A stretch of 64,000 nucleotides of DNA, from positions 982,001-1,046,000 of the forward strand of contig OZ023207.1 in assembly GCA_963995525.1 (NCBI GenBank). The letters are read 5' to 3'. Origin of the DNA: Escarpia spicata (Eukaryota; Annelida; Polychaeta; Sabellida; Siboglinidae). Positions 1-12,500 of this stretch are shown here, in pieces (position 1 is the stretch's first letter; each line of letters starts with the position of its first letter). The notes under the pieces are model-generated. The model made no database searches and was not told the origin of the DNA. It was given only the letters and a program-made list of their open reading frames with translations. A program made the translations under genes and the position numbers.

Positions 1-729
1 GTAGTTTTTGTAGACGTGTGGACCATTCGTGGCAGGGGCAACATGTAGTTTTGTAGACGGTGGACCATTCGTGGCAGGGGCATCATGTAGTTTTGTAGAC
101 GATGGACCATTCGTGGCAGGGACATCATGTAGTTTTGTAGACGCGTGGACCATTCGTGGCAGGGGTATCATGTAGTTTTTGTAGACGTGTGGACCATTCG
201 TGGCAGGGGCATCATGTAGTTTTGTAGACGTGTGGACCCTTCGTGGCAGGGGCAACATGTAGTTTTGTAGACGGTGGACCATTCGTGGCAGGGGCATCAT
301 GTAGTTTTGTAGACGGTGGACCATTCATGGCAGGGGTATCATGTAGTTTTGTAGACCATTCGTGGCAGGGGTGTCATGTAGTTTTGTAGACGGTGGACCA
401 TTCGTGGCAGGGGCATCATGTAGTTTTGTAGATGTGTGGACCATTCGTGACAGGGGTATCATGTGGTTTTTGTAGACGTGTGGACCTTTCGTGGCAGGGG
501 CATCATGTAGTTTTGTAGACGGTGGACCATTCGTGGCAGGGGTATAGTGTAGTTTTGTAGACGGTGGATCATTCGTGGCAGGGGCATCATGTAGTTTTGT
601 AGACGGTGGACCATTCATGGCAGGGGTATCATGTAGTTTTGTAGACGTGTGGACCATTCGTGGCAGGGGTGTCATGTAGTTTTGTAGACGGTGGACCATT
701 CGTGGCAGGGGTATCATGTAGTTTTGTAG
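1..729. repeat. Minisatellite array, 42-45 bp unit, about 17 copies
   Basis: Units begin with GTAGTTTTGTAGACGGTGG and end with GGCAGGGGCATCAT. Length differs because some units carry an extra T in the T-run and GTGT in place of G after the AGAC motif. The array is cut by the window start. Open frames seen on the minus strand follow from the unit and are not taken as coding. Confidence 0.95.
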
Positions 730-1179
730 CGGTATGGAGTTACAAAGGATAGTTCAAATATTGAATAAAAGTAGTTGCTATAAATTAATTTGTGGAAAGA
801 GGTCTGTATGACTGGGTTATTAATTCACAATCTCGTGAAGATTGCCCCATGTAACGGCAGGGTACATCCCTTCTGAAGATTCTTGAACCAACCAAACTGT
901 GTCGGAAATTAGCAAGAAAGAACAGGCCCAGGTTTTTTTTAACTTGCACAGATAAATGTTGAAGTGACCCTGCAGTATTTGAAATGGCCCGACTAATTTA
1001 CAAATCACACGGACATATTTCCATTTTTCCACATTCTTTAATAACACACGTGAATGTCTATGATTTAAATTTTACATGTAAGTGCATAAGATTTCAAAAA
1101 GTAATAATTGTAACATTACGTATATGTACACAAAGATGATAGAGCAAAGTTACACTAACATAATATAACTTAGAATTGC

Positions 1180-1211
<32 letters not shown>

Positions 1212-1820
1212 GCATAAATAAATAAAAAACTAGACCATGAAAAATTTACACACATGTATGTAAGCACACTATAATAATAAAGTGCAAATTATAAAATAAT
1301 ATTTTTAATTACCAAACTAACGTATTATAATACTAATGTTCCAAATGTATGTCTTGATTGTTGAAACTCAAAGCTGGTACTTGTATTTAACTGTATTAGC
1401 GTTGCACTCGGATGCATGTATACAGTACATTTGCCACCTTTTATAGGTGTTTCCCGGTTTATTCACTAGGTGACACCACCAAACTTTACCTTGCCGGTGT
1501 TGAGCACGTTACGAAATACATTTTTGTTAGCTGTCAAATTTGGATTTAGGCCGTATTTATTTGTAGATAAAGAACAACATGCTTGCCTAATTCTGACCTA
1601 TAACCGAGAAAACTTCCAAACACTATATAAAATTTAGTAAAAAAAACACAGCAAAACTATAAAAATGGTGTTCAGTCTGACTCTTGGGAAAACTGCACTA
1701 CTGGTGGCGATGCAACCGATGTTTAGACTTGGTGTTTGTTGGCTTTGCTATGTAGCACCGAAGTGTGACGTCACACTGCAGCGCTGGTTCCAACAAATGT
1801 CTCCCGTCGTATCTGTTAGC
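730..1820. other. AT-rich non-repeat stretch with a short TA microsatellite
   Basis: I see no gene here. A (TA)12 run lies at 1181-1205. An unrecognised 75-codon minus-strand frame (820-1047) has no motif I can name. Confidence 0.6.
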
Positions 1821-1895
1821 ATGGGGTTATGTTTTGTTCCAAACTGTAATCATTATTCTGAAAGTCATACTTGTAGTTCTTTATGGTTCCCATAA
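1821..1895 (+). pseudogene. THAP-like zinc-finger N-terminus fragment 1
   Basis: A 24-codon reading starting with ATG has the spacing of the start of a THAP domain: Met, two residues, then Cys-Phe-Val-Pro-Asn-Cys-Asn-His, a later His and an aromatic-Pro end. THAP domains (C2CH zinc fingers of P-element transposases and related host proteins) begin this way. The frame then stops, and the second Cys-His pair is not found in the same frame. It resembles the fragment at 2103 in length and cysteine spacing. It could be a broken exon of a P-element-like transposase, or chance; the call rests on a short match. Confidence 0.35.
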
Positions 1896-2102
1896 GTTGA
1901 AAGTGAGAAGTATATATGGGTGAAACAAATTAGGTATTTTATGTATTCTGGTATATAACAACGATATCTTAACGCAAGCTAAGTATTTGATAATATCCTG
2001 AAATATGGAACACAATCTATTTCAGGCTGAGAAGTCAGGGAGCAGTAATTAAGTTGGCGTTTTTGTGAGCCTCAAGCGGAGGTGAAATTGGCTGTTTTAA
2101 AA

Positions 2103-2177
2103 ATGGTTTTGAGTTGTTTTATCCAAGATTGTAATCATAATTTTGTGATCCACATATACAAGTTTATCGATTTTTAA
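2103..2177 (+). pseudogene. THAP-like zinc-finger N-terminus fragment 2
   Basis: Also 24 codons ending in a stop. It keeps Met, then Cys-Phe-Ile-Gln-Asp-Cys-Asn-His and ends in a Phe-rich stretch. Aligned with the fragment 282 bp upstream, both share the Cys-Phe-x-x-x-Cys-Asn-His core. The two could be duplicated remnants of one exon. The remainder of a THAP domain is not visible. Confidence 0.3.
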
Positions 2178-2479
2178 AAGCTGCAAGAAGAATGCAATTA
2201 TAGATAATAACAAGATATTCTAAACAAATATTTTATTGAGAAAACCATTCATACTCCCCGGTGACCACTTCCTGATAATCCATGGGTATCCATGTTAGTT
2301 CACAATTAACAAAAACCCATTTGTAGGGGGATTTAGCCACGGCAAACACACCGCTAACTTTTGTTCGTATATGGCTAATGGTGTCACTAGGCCCCTATCT
2401 CTGCACTTGCTGCTTTCTTCTCAGACGAGTCCAAACCGCTTCAAAGGGGAGAAAATCATGTCAGATCTGATCTTGTTAA
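2178..2479. other. Non-repeat stretch, nothing recognised
   Basis: Ordinary AT-rich sequence with no motif, repeat or gene that I can support. Confidence 0.5.
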
Positions 2480-2724
2480 TAGTTTCATTTATTTTCCAAG
2501 CGTTCTTCGAGGTGCTGTGCATGCTAGTATGGAGGAGAAATAGTTTCACTTATTTTCTAAGCGTTTTTCGAGGTGCGGTGCATGCTAGTATGGAGGAGAA
2601 ATAGTTTCATTTATTTTCTAAGCGTTCTTCGAGGTGTGGTGCATGCTAGTATGGAGGAGAAATAGTTTCATTTATTTTCCAAGCGTTCTTCGAGGTGCTG
2701 TGCATGCTAGTATGGAGGAGAAAT
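2480..2724. repeat. Minisatellite, 61-bp unit, 4 copies
   Basis: Four copies start at 2480, 2541, 2602 and 2663 with AGTTTCATTTATTTTC and end in GGAGGAGAAAT. Copies differ by a few substitutions. Confidence 0.95.
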
Positions 2725-3376
2725 AATTCGTAATAGCGCTAAGTTTGAAAATATGCTATGAAAATTACAAGAAATTTGTCCAAATCCAATACAGTGACCA
2801 GTTTTCGTGGTTGCAAGGCTCACAGTAATATGTTCATAGACATTTGTGGAGTTAATTAGCATATGCAATATTCGGTGAATTGAATCCTTAATTTTGAACA
2901 CTGTCAGTGCCAGATCTGGTGAAATTGTGACAATGTTAAACAATGCGATGAACCTTGGACTGTCACATGAAGCACTGCTCAACCAGCAGCCGTTGATGGA
3001 CTGTAGGGGAAGGTGGGGACCCATCAGCCATGTTTCACGTTTTCAGCGATACATAAAAATATAATAGTTGTTAACATTAAAATTGCACGATCATATAAAT
3101 ATGTTTGTCCTCTAAGAGGGTCGTGAAATTTGTGAGGCTAGGTTATGTCAATTTCTGAATACATGAATAAGTGTTTTTTTTGCAAACTGCAAAAAAGTGT
3201 GTCTTCGCACTTTGACATTCTGTAGACGCAACAAAAATGCCCGTACAGCCATCTTTTAAGTGCTGATGAAAAGCAGTCCAATTACCTGTAAGTTGCCACC
3301 TCAGTCTACTACAAAGGTCCAATAGTTTTAGAAATGTACTCTCTGAAATATGAGGAGTTCCCCAAAACGCATGTCT
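2725..3376. other. Non-repeat stretch with an unrecognised minus-strand frame
   Basis: A 105-codon frame on the minus strand (2707-3024) overlaps the end of the 61-bp array and matches no family I know. It has no signal peptide and no clear domain. It may be a degraded exon or chance. Confidence 0.4.
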
Positions 3377-4647
3377 TGTGATTATCCACTTCTTACACCA
3401 CTGATTGAACTATTATTTATGGCATTAGAACCTTTCTTTTGTGTCTGTGTTACAGAAAATACATGAAATTGTGACATGTTTACATTCAATCTATGAATAT
3501 CCACTTCTCACACCACTGATTTAACTATTATTTATGGCATTAGAACCTTTCTTTTGTGTCTGTCTTACAGAAAATACATGAAATTGTGACATGTTTACAT
3601 TCAATCTATGAATATCCACTTCTTACGCCACTGATTTAACTATTATTTATGGCATTAGAACCTTTCTTTTGTGTCTGTGTTACAGAAAGTACATGAGATT
3701 GTGACATGTTTACATTCAATCTATGAATATCCACTTCTTACACCACTGATTTAACTATTATTTATGGCATTAGAACCTTTCTTTTGTGTCTGTTTTACAG
3801 AAAGTACATGAAATTGTGACATGTTTACATTCAATCTATGAATATCCACTTCTTACACCACTGGTTGAACTATTATTTATGGCAGTAGAACCTTTCTTTT
3901 GTGTCTGTCTTACAGAAAGTACATGAGATTGTGACATGTTTACATTCAATCTATGAATATCCACTTCTTACACCACTGGTTGAACTATTATTTATGGCAT
4001 TAGAACCTTTCTTTTGTGTCTGTCTTACAGAAAGTACATGAAAGTGTGACATGTTTACATTCAATCTATGAATATCCACTTCTTACACCACTGGTTGAAC
4101 TATTATTTATGGCATTAGAACCTTTCTTTTGTGTCTGTGTTACAGAAAGTACATGAGATTGTGACATGTTTACATTCAATCTATGAATATCCACTTCTTA
4201 CACCACTGATTTAACTATTATTTATGGCATTAGAACCTTTCTTTTGTGTCTGTCTTACAGAAAGTACATGAGATTGTGACATGTTTACATTCAATCTATG
4301 AATATCCACTTCTTACACCACTGATTTAACTATTATTTATGGCATTAGAACCTTTCTTTTGCGTCTGTCTTACAGAAAGTACATGAAATTGTGACATGTT
4401 TACATTCAATCTATGAATATCCACTTCTTACGCCACTGATTTAACTATTATTTATGGCATTAGAACCTTTCTTTTGCGTCTGTGTTACAGAAAGTACATG
4501 AGATTGTGACATGTTTACATTCAGTCTATGAATATCCACTTCTCACACCACTGATTTAACTATTATTTATGGCATTAGAACCTTTCTTTTGTGTCTGTCT
4601 TACAGAAAATACATGAGATTGTGACATGTTTACAGTCAATCTATGAA
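3377..4647 (+). repeat. Minisatellite, 115-bp unit, about 11 copies, each with a splice-acceptor-like motif
   Basis: The phrase CTATGAATATCCACTT recurs at 3491, 3606, 3721 and 3836, giving a 115-bp period. Each unit contains a pyrimidine tract followed by TTACAG, which looks like a 3' splice site, then AAAGTACATGA. The last unit runs into unique sequence at about 4648. Confidence 0.95.
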
Positions 4648-4752
4648 CATGTTGGAAACATTGTTTTGTGGGACCAATTTATGTTGGCCACAGATTTGCT
4701 GTTTATTACAACATCCAATATAAATAAAATTAAAACACATCAAACAACATGA
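4606..4752 (+). other. Exon-like open stretch after the last acceptor motif
   Basis: Directly after the last pyrimidine tract and TTACAG (4601-4605) a frame stays open for 48 codons to a TGA at 4750. Its start lies in the 115-bp array, its middle in unique sequence, and its end in the first unit of the 137-bp array. I do not recognise the protein. No strong 5' splice site stands out. This could be the original exon edge from which the array grew, or an accident of an open frame. Confidence 0.25.
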
Positions 4753-7178
4753 TATTAGAAGGATTAATGTTCCTGTGCTATAGGGGATGGTTATATCTGT
4801 GTAGGCCGCGGGTGGTAGGCTTAAGACTAAATGTAGGGTAGACCACTGTAAGAGAAGTTTGTAAAATTAAAACACATCAAACAACATGATATTAGAAGGA
4901 TTAATGTTCCTGTGCTATAGGGGGTGGTTATATCTGTGTAGGCCGCGGGTGGTAGGCTTAAGACTAAATGTAGGGTAGACCACTGTAAGAGAAGTTTGTA
5001 AAATTAAAACACATCAAACAACATGATATTAGAAGGATTAATGTTCCTGTGCTATAGGGGGTGGTTATATCTGTGTAGGCCGCGGGTGGTTGACTTAAGA
5101 CTAAATGTAGGGTAGACCACTGTAAGAGAAGTTTGTAAAATTAAAACACATCAAACAACATGATATTAGAAGGATTAATGTTCCTGTGCTATAGGGGGTG
5201 GTTATATCTGTGTAGGCCGCAGGTGGTAGGCTTAAGACTAAATGTAGGGTAGACCACTGTAAGAGAAGTTTGTAAAATTAAAACACATCAAACAACATGA
5301 TATTAGAAGGATTAATGTTCCTGTGCTATAGGGGGTGGTTATATCTGTGTAGGCCGCGGGTGGTAGGCTTAAGACTAAATGTAGGGTAGACCACTGTAAG
5401 AGAAGTTTGTAAAATTAAAACACATCAAACAACATGATATTAGAAGGATTAATGTTCCTGTGCTATAGGGGATGGTTATATCTGTGTAGGCCGTGGGTGG
5501 TAGGCTTAAGACTAAATGTAGGGTAGACCACTGTAAGAGAAGTTTGTAAAATTAAAACACATCAAACAACATGATATTAGAAGGATTAATGTTCCTGTGC
5601 TATAGGGGGTGGTTATATCTGTGTAGGCCACGGGTGGTAGGCTTAAGACTAAATGTAGGGCAGACCACTGTAAGAGAAGTTTGTAAAATTAAAACACATC
5701 AAACAACATGATATTAGAAGGATTAATGTTCCTGTGCTATAGGGGGTGGTTATATCTGTGTAGGCCACGGGTGGTAGGCTTAAGACTAAATGTAGGGTAG
5801 ACCACTGTAAGAGAAGTTTGTAAAATTAAAACACATCAAACAACATGATATTAGAAGGATTAATGTTCCTGTGCTATAGGGGGTGGTTATATCTGTGTAG
5901 GCCACGGGTGGTAGGCTTAAGACTAAATGTAGGGCAGACCACTGTAAGAGAAGTTTGTAAAATTAAAACACATCAAACAACATGATATTAGAAGGATTAA
6001 TGTTCCTGTGCTATAGGGGTGGTTATATCTGTGTAGGCCGCGGGTGGTAGGCTTAAGACTAAATGTAGGGTAGACCACTGTAAGAGAAGTTTGTAAAATT
6101 AAAACACATCAAACAACATGATATTAGAAGGATTAATGTTCCTGTGCTATAGGGGGTGGTTATATATGTGTAGGCTGCGGGTGGTAGGCTTAAGACTAAA
6201 TGTAGGGTAGACCACTGTAAGAGAAGTTTGTAAAATTAAAACACATCAAACAACATGATATTAGAAGGATTAATGTTCCTGTGCTATAGGGGATGGTTAT
6301 ATCTGTGTAGGCCGCAGGTGGTAGGCTTAAGACTAAATGTAGGGTAGACCACTGTAAGAGAAGTTTGTAAAATTAAAACACATCAAACAACATGATATTA
6401 GAAGGATTAATGTTCCTGTGCTATAGGGGTGGTTATATATGTGTAGGCTGCGGGTGGTAGGCTTAAGACTAAATGTAGGGTAGACCACTGTAAGAGAAGT
6501 TTGTAAAATTAAAACACATCAAACAACATGATATTAGAAGGATTAATGTTCCTGTGCTATAGGGGATGGTTATATCTGTGTAGGCCGCAGGTGGTAGGCT
6601 TAAGACTAAATGTAGGGTAGACCACTGTAAGAGAAGTTTGTAAAATTAAAACACATCAAACAACATGATATTAGAAGGATTAATGTTCCTGTGCTATAGG
6701 GGGTGGTTATATATGTGTAGGCTGCGGGTGGTAGGCTTAAGACTAAATGTAGGGTAGACCACTGTAAGAGAAGTTTGTAAAATTAAAACACATCAAACAA
6801 CATGATATTAGAAGGATTAATGTTCCTGTGCTATAGGGGGTGGTTATATATGTGTAGGCTGCGGGTGGTAGGCTTAAGACTAAATGTAGGGTAGACCACT
6901 GTAAGAGAAGTTTGTAAAATTAAAACACACCAAACAACATGATATTAGAAGGATTAATGTTCTTGTGCTATAGGGGGTGGTTATATATGTGTAGGCTGCG
7001 GGTGGTAGGCTTAAGACTAAATGTAGGGTAGACCACTGTAAGAGAAGTTTGTAAAATTAAAACACATCAAACAACATGATATTAGAAGGATTAATGTTCC
7101 TGTGCTATAGGGGATGGTTATATCTGTGTAGGCCACGGGTGGTAGGCTTAAGACTAAATATAGGGTAGAGAGAAGTTT
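4725..7178. repeat. Minisatellite, 137-bp unit, about 18 copies
   Basis: The phrase TAAAACACATCAAACAAC recurs every 137 bp (4731, 4868 and so on). Copies are very alike. Variants concern a G-run before GTGGTTATAT and the motif GGCCGCGGGTGG (also GGCCAC, GGCTGC). Runs of variants shared by alternate neighbours near 6130-6720 suggest that blocks of two units were duplicated. The last unit is truncated. Confidence 0.97.
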
Positions 7179-7427
7179 ATCAAATAAAAATGCGTTAATT
7201 ACAATTTAACTACTAAAACAATACAAAAGGTTACTCAGTCTATCTTGGTCTCATTTCACGACCACAAAGTCAACTCAAACTGATACTCAACAGTGTCTAG
7301 TCTTTAACCACATACAGTTCCAAATACAAGTTAATCATGTACGACCAAAAGGTTACTAAAAGATAACTTATTACCGAAAGAAATGACTAAAGACAACACA
7401 ATTAATGACCAGATAAAAGAATCAACC
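7179..7427. other. Short spacer between arrays
   Basis: Unique AT-rich sequence; nothing recognised. Confidence 0.5.
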
Positions 7428-8067
7428 AAAGAAAGACGACTGGCCACAATCAGGAGTGGGCCAGGACTTGTGACTGCCTCTACAGATACAAAAGAAAGAC
7501 GACTGGCCACAGTCAGGAGTGGGCCAGGACTTGTGACTGCCTGTACAGATACAAAAGAAAGACGACTGGCCACAGTCAGGAGTGGGCCAGGACTTGTGAC
7601 TGCCTGTACAGATACAAAAGAAAGACGACTGGTCACAATCAGGAGTGGGCCAGGACTTGTGACTTCCTGTACAGATACAAAAGAAAGACGACTGGCCACA
7701 ATCAGGAGTGGGCCAGGACTTGTGACTGCCTGTACAGATACAAAAGAAAGACGACTGGCCACAATCAGGAGTGGACCAGGACTTGTGACTGCCTGTACAG
7801 ATACAAAAGAAAGACGACTGGCCACAATCAGGAGTGGGCCAGGACTTGTGACTGCCTGTACAGATACAAAAGAAAGACGACTGGCCACAATCAGGAGTGG
7901 GCCAGGACTTGTGACTGCCTGTACAGATACAAAAGAAAGATGACTGGCCACAATGAGGAGTGGGCCAGGACTTGTGACTGCCTGTACAGATACAAAAGAA
8001 AGACGACTGGCCACAATCAGGAATGGGCCAGGACTTGTGACTGCCTGTACAGATACAAAAACAGGTA
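7428..8067. repeat. Minisatellite, 63-bp unit, about 10 copies (block 1)
   Basis: GAAAGACGACTGGCCACA recurs every 63 bp (7431, 7494 and so on). Because 63 is 21 codons and the unit has no stop in some frames, long frames are open on both strands (for example 7383-7943 plus, 7331-8014 minus). No start context, domain or homology supports translation. Confidence 0.95.
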
Positions 8068-8130
8068 TTACTTAAAGAGCAGTCCTAATGAATAAACATA
8101 ATATGTACTGGGCAGTGTGGACAGTTTCAC

Positions 8131-8365
8131 ATGGGACTGGCCAGGACTTGTGACTGCCTGTACAGACACAAAAGAAAGACAACTGGCCACAATCAGGAGT
8201 GGGCCAGGACTTGTGACTGCCTGTACAGATACAAAAGAAAGACAACTGGCCACAATCAGGAGTGGGCCAGGACTTGTGACTGTCTGTACAGATACAAAAG
8301 AAAGACGACTGGCCACAATCAGGAATGGGCCAGGACTTGTGACTGCCTGTACAGATACAAAAACA
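8131..8365. repeat. 63-bp minisatellite, block 2, part of a 302-bp duplication
   Basis: About four more 63-bp units follow an 80-bp interruption. The interruption (starting ACAGGTATTACTTAAAG at 8061) appears again at 8363 after block 2, so units plus flank were duplicated with an offset of 302 bp. Confidence 0.93.
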
Positions 8366-8440
8366 GGTATTACTTAAAGAGCAGTCCTAATGAATAAACA
8401 TAATATGTACTGGGCAGTGTGGACAGTTTCACATGGGACT

Positions 8441-9395
8441 GGCCCTAGTGTTCCAGCTTTTTATTGACATGTCTGGGACAGTGTCTAGTCACTAACACTA
8501 GTCTCTGGGGAATAATCTGGCTGCCTGCCATGGTGATTAATCAAGGTAATATCAACAGAGGGAGTGTAGGTGCCTTTTGTCAGCAGAACCATTGGGGTTC
8601 TAATCTAATAAATTCTAATCAAAATGCACAATACCCATATAATGTCTTATATTCAATGTTGTATTAACACAACTACTAAAACAATCTATACTTAACAAAA
8701 CTAAACATGATTAAAATAGACTTTCCATACCATTCCAACAATTGCTGGCGGCCATCTTGCCAAAGCTCATTAAGACATTCCTCCCAGAGACACAGGTCAG
8801 CAGTCCAGTCTCCATCTCCCTCATAATCAGTAATCAAAGTCATTACTAAGTAATTACAGCTAAACATGTAAATCACTAGCATCCATGGATGCCCAGTTCT
8901 CTACCACACATTATGATACAATTATAAATGGAAAGTACTGCTTTATAAAGTGTAAATCACAATTCGAAACTTACCAAAACCACAGGGGTTGTTGATTGTA
9001 GAAGGTGCCTGGGTCCCACTGACTGGGGTAGTTAGGCCCCCCAACCCTGCCCCCCCCCCCGACCACATGTGACCACTGTCACCAAATTAGGTTTAAACAA
9101 CTCAATAATTATTAATATGATCAGCAGCCTGTCCAGTAAGTATAACTAGCAACAAGATAAGTATGTAGAAGAATAATAATTAATAAACTGTGTTCACTCA
9201 AATGTGATACGTTATCATAGGTGCTGCCATGTGGTGGTGATTATTAAAACTACAATATATTTCTAGTGACCGTGTCACATCTGTGTAAAAAAAAAAAATT
9301 CTGTACAACTTCCAACCAAAAAAATCATCAGGCATGTTTGAAATCATAGAAATGTTGTGACCCTTTTAAGACATGTTTATCATGCCATCCGTTTT
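8441..9395. other. Unique stretch, no gene seen
   Basis: Contains an 11-base C run at 9050-9060 and an A run near 9290. Small frames occur on both strands with no recognisable product. Confidence 0.5.
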
Positions 9396-9561
9396 CTCCT
9401 AAACTACACACTTCTCATAATGTTTGTCTCCAGTACCGGTTGGATTATGCTACAAGAAGTCAAACAGTACAAATCTTTCTCCTAAACTATACACTTCTCA
9501 TAATGTTTGTCTCCAGTACCGGTTGGATTATGCTACAAGAAGTCAAACAGTACAAATCTTC
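9396..9561. repeat. 83-bp tandem duplication, 2 copies
   Basis: CTCCTAAACTACACACTTC begins at 9396 and returns at 9479 with one substitution. It is unrelated in sequence to the 72-bp array that follows. Confidence 0.9.
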
Positions 9562-9590
9562 CTACATCTGTATTGTAATTTGTGCCCATT

Positions 9591-12500
9591 AGCTCAGCTA
9601 TATATGACACACTACAATATTTAATCTACTTCAACGCTCAAGCATGTATGTGAGTTGTCACCAACACAGCTATATATGACACACTACAGTGTTTAATCTA
9701 CTTCAACGGTCAAGCATGTATGTAAGTTGTCACCAACACAGCTATATATGACACACTACAGTGTTTAATCTACTTCAACGGTCAAGCATGTATGTAAGTT
9801 GTCACCAACACAGCTATATATGACACACTACAGTGTTTAATCTACTTCAACGGTCAAGCATGTATGTAAGTTGTCACCAACACAGCTATATATGACACAC
9901 TACAGTGTTTAATCTACTTCAACGGTCAAGCATGTATGTAAGTTGTCACCAACACAGCTATATATGACACACTACAGTGTTTAATCTACTTCAACGGTCA
10001 AGCATGTATGTAAGTTGTCACCAACACAGCTATATATGACACACTACAGTGTTTAATCTACTTCAACGCTCAAGCATGTATGTGAGTTGTCACCAACACA
10101 GCTATATATGACACACTACAGTGTTTAATCTACTTCAACGCTCAAGCATGTATGTAAGTTGTCACCAACACAGCTATATATGACACACTACAGTGTTTAA
10201 TCTACTTCAACACTCAAGCATGTATGTAAGTTGTCACCAACACAGCTATATATGACACACTACACTATTTAATCTACTTCAACGGTCAAGCATGTATGTA
10301 AGTTGTCACCAACACAGCTATATATGACACACTACAGTGTTTAATCTACTTCAACACTCAAGCATGTATGTAAGTTGTCACCAACACAGCTATATATGAC
10401 ACACTACAATGTTTAATCTACTTCAACGGTCAAGCATGTATGTAAGTTGTCACCATCACAGCTATATACGACACACTACAATATTTAATCTACTTCAACG
10501 GTCAAGCATGTATGTAAGTTGTCACCAACACAGCTATATATGACACACTACAATGTTTAATCTACTTCAACGGTCAAGCACCTATGTAAGTTGTCACCAA
10601 CACAGCTATATATGACACACTACAATGTTTAATCTACTTCAACGCTCAAGCATGTATGTAAGTTGTCACCAACACAGCTATATATGACACACTACAATAT
10701 TTAATCTACTCCAACGGTCAAGCATGTATGTAAGTTGTCACCAACACAGCTATATATGACACACTACACTGTTTAATCTACTTCAACGGTCAAGCATGTA
10801 TGTAAGTTGTCACCAACACAGCTATATATGACACACTACAATGTTTAATCTACTTCAACGGTCAAGCATGTATGTAAGTTGTCACCAACACAGCTATATA
10901 TGACACACTACAATGTTTTATCTACTTCAACGGTCAAGCATGTATGTAAGTTGTCACCAACACAGCTATATATGACACACTACAGTGTTTTATCTACTTC
11001 AACGGTCAAGCATGTATGTAAGTTGTCACCAACACAGCTATATATGACACACTACAGTGTTTTATCTACTTCAACGGTCAAGCATGTATGTAAGTTGTCA
11101 CCAACACAGCTATATATGACACACTACAGTGTTTTATCTACTTCAACGGTCAAGCATGTATGTAAATTGTAAGTTGTCACCAACACAGCTATATATGACA
11201 CACTACAGTGTTTAATCTATTGCAACGGTCAAGCATGTATGTAAGTTGTCACCAACACAGCTATATATGACACACTACAATGTTTAATCTACTTCAACGG
11301 TCAAGCATGTATGTAAGTTGTCACCAACACAGCTATATATGACACACTACAATGTTTAATCTACTTCAACGGTCAAGCATGTATGTAAGTTGTCACCAAC
11401 ACAGCTATAAATGACACACTACAATGTTTAATCAACTTCAACGGTCAAGCATGTATGTAAGTTGTCACCAACACAGCTATATATGACACACTGCAATGTT
11501 TAATCTACTTCAACACTCAAGCATGTATGTCAGTTGTCACCAACACAGCTATATATGACACACTACAATGTTTAATCTACTTCAACTCTCAAGCATGTAT
11601 GTCAGTTGTCACCAACACAGCTATATATGACACCCTACAGTGTTTAATCTACTTCAACGCTCAAGCATGTATGTGAGTTGTCACCAACACAGCTATATAT
11701 GACACACTACAATGTTTAATCTACTTCAACGGTCAAGCATGTATGTAAGTTGTCACCAACATAGCTATATATGACACACTACAATGTTTAATCTACTTCA
11801 ACGGTCAAGCATGTATGTAAGTTGTCACCAACACAGCTATATATGACACACTACAATGTTTAATCTACTTCAACGGTGTCACCAACACAGCTATATATGA
11901 CACACTACAGTGTTTAATCTACTTCAACGGTCAAGCATGTATGTAAGTTGTCACCAACACAGCTATATATGACACACTACAGTGTTTAATCTACTTCAAC
12001 GGTCAAGCATGTATGTAAGTTGTCACCAACACAGCTATATATGACACACTACAGTGTTTAATCTACTTCAACCGTCAAGCATGTATGTAAGTTGTCACCA
12101 ACACAGCTATATATGACACACTACAGTGTTTAATCTACTTCAACGGTCAAGCATGTATGTAAGTTGTCACCAACACAGCTATATATGACACACTACAGTG
12201 TTTAATCTACTTCAACCGTCAAGCATGTATGTAAGTTGTCACCAACACAGCTATATATGACACACTACAGTGTTTAATCTACTTCAACGGTCAAGCATGT
12301 ATGTAAGTTGTCACCAACACAGCTATATATGACACACTACAGTGTTTAATCTACTTCAACCGTCAAGCATGTATGTAAGTTGTCACCAACACAGCTATAT
12401 ATGACACACTACAGTGTTTAATCTACTTCAACGGTCAAGCATGTATGTAAGTTGTCACCAACACAGCTATATATGACACACTACAATGTTTAATCTACTT

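Noticed and set aside
1665..1895. 76-codon plus frame as a complete small gene
   Set aside because: Only its last 24 codons resemble a known domain start; the upstream part has no motif and no supporting signals.
7331..8014. 227-codon minus and 186-codon plus frames
   Set aside because: A 63-bp unit is 21 codons and open on both strands; no homology or start signal.
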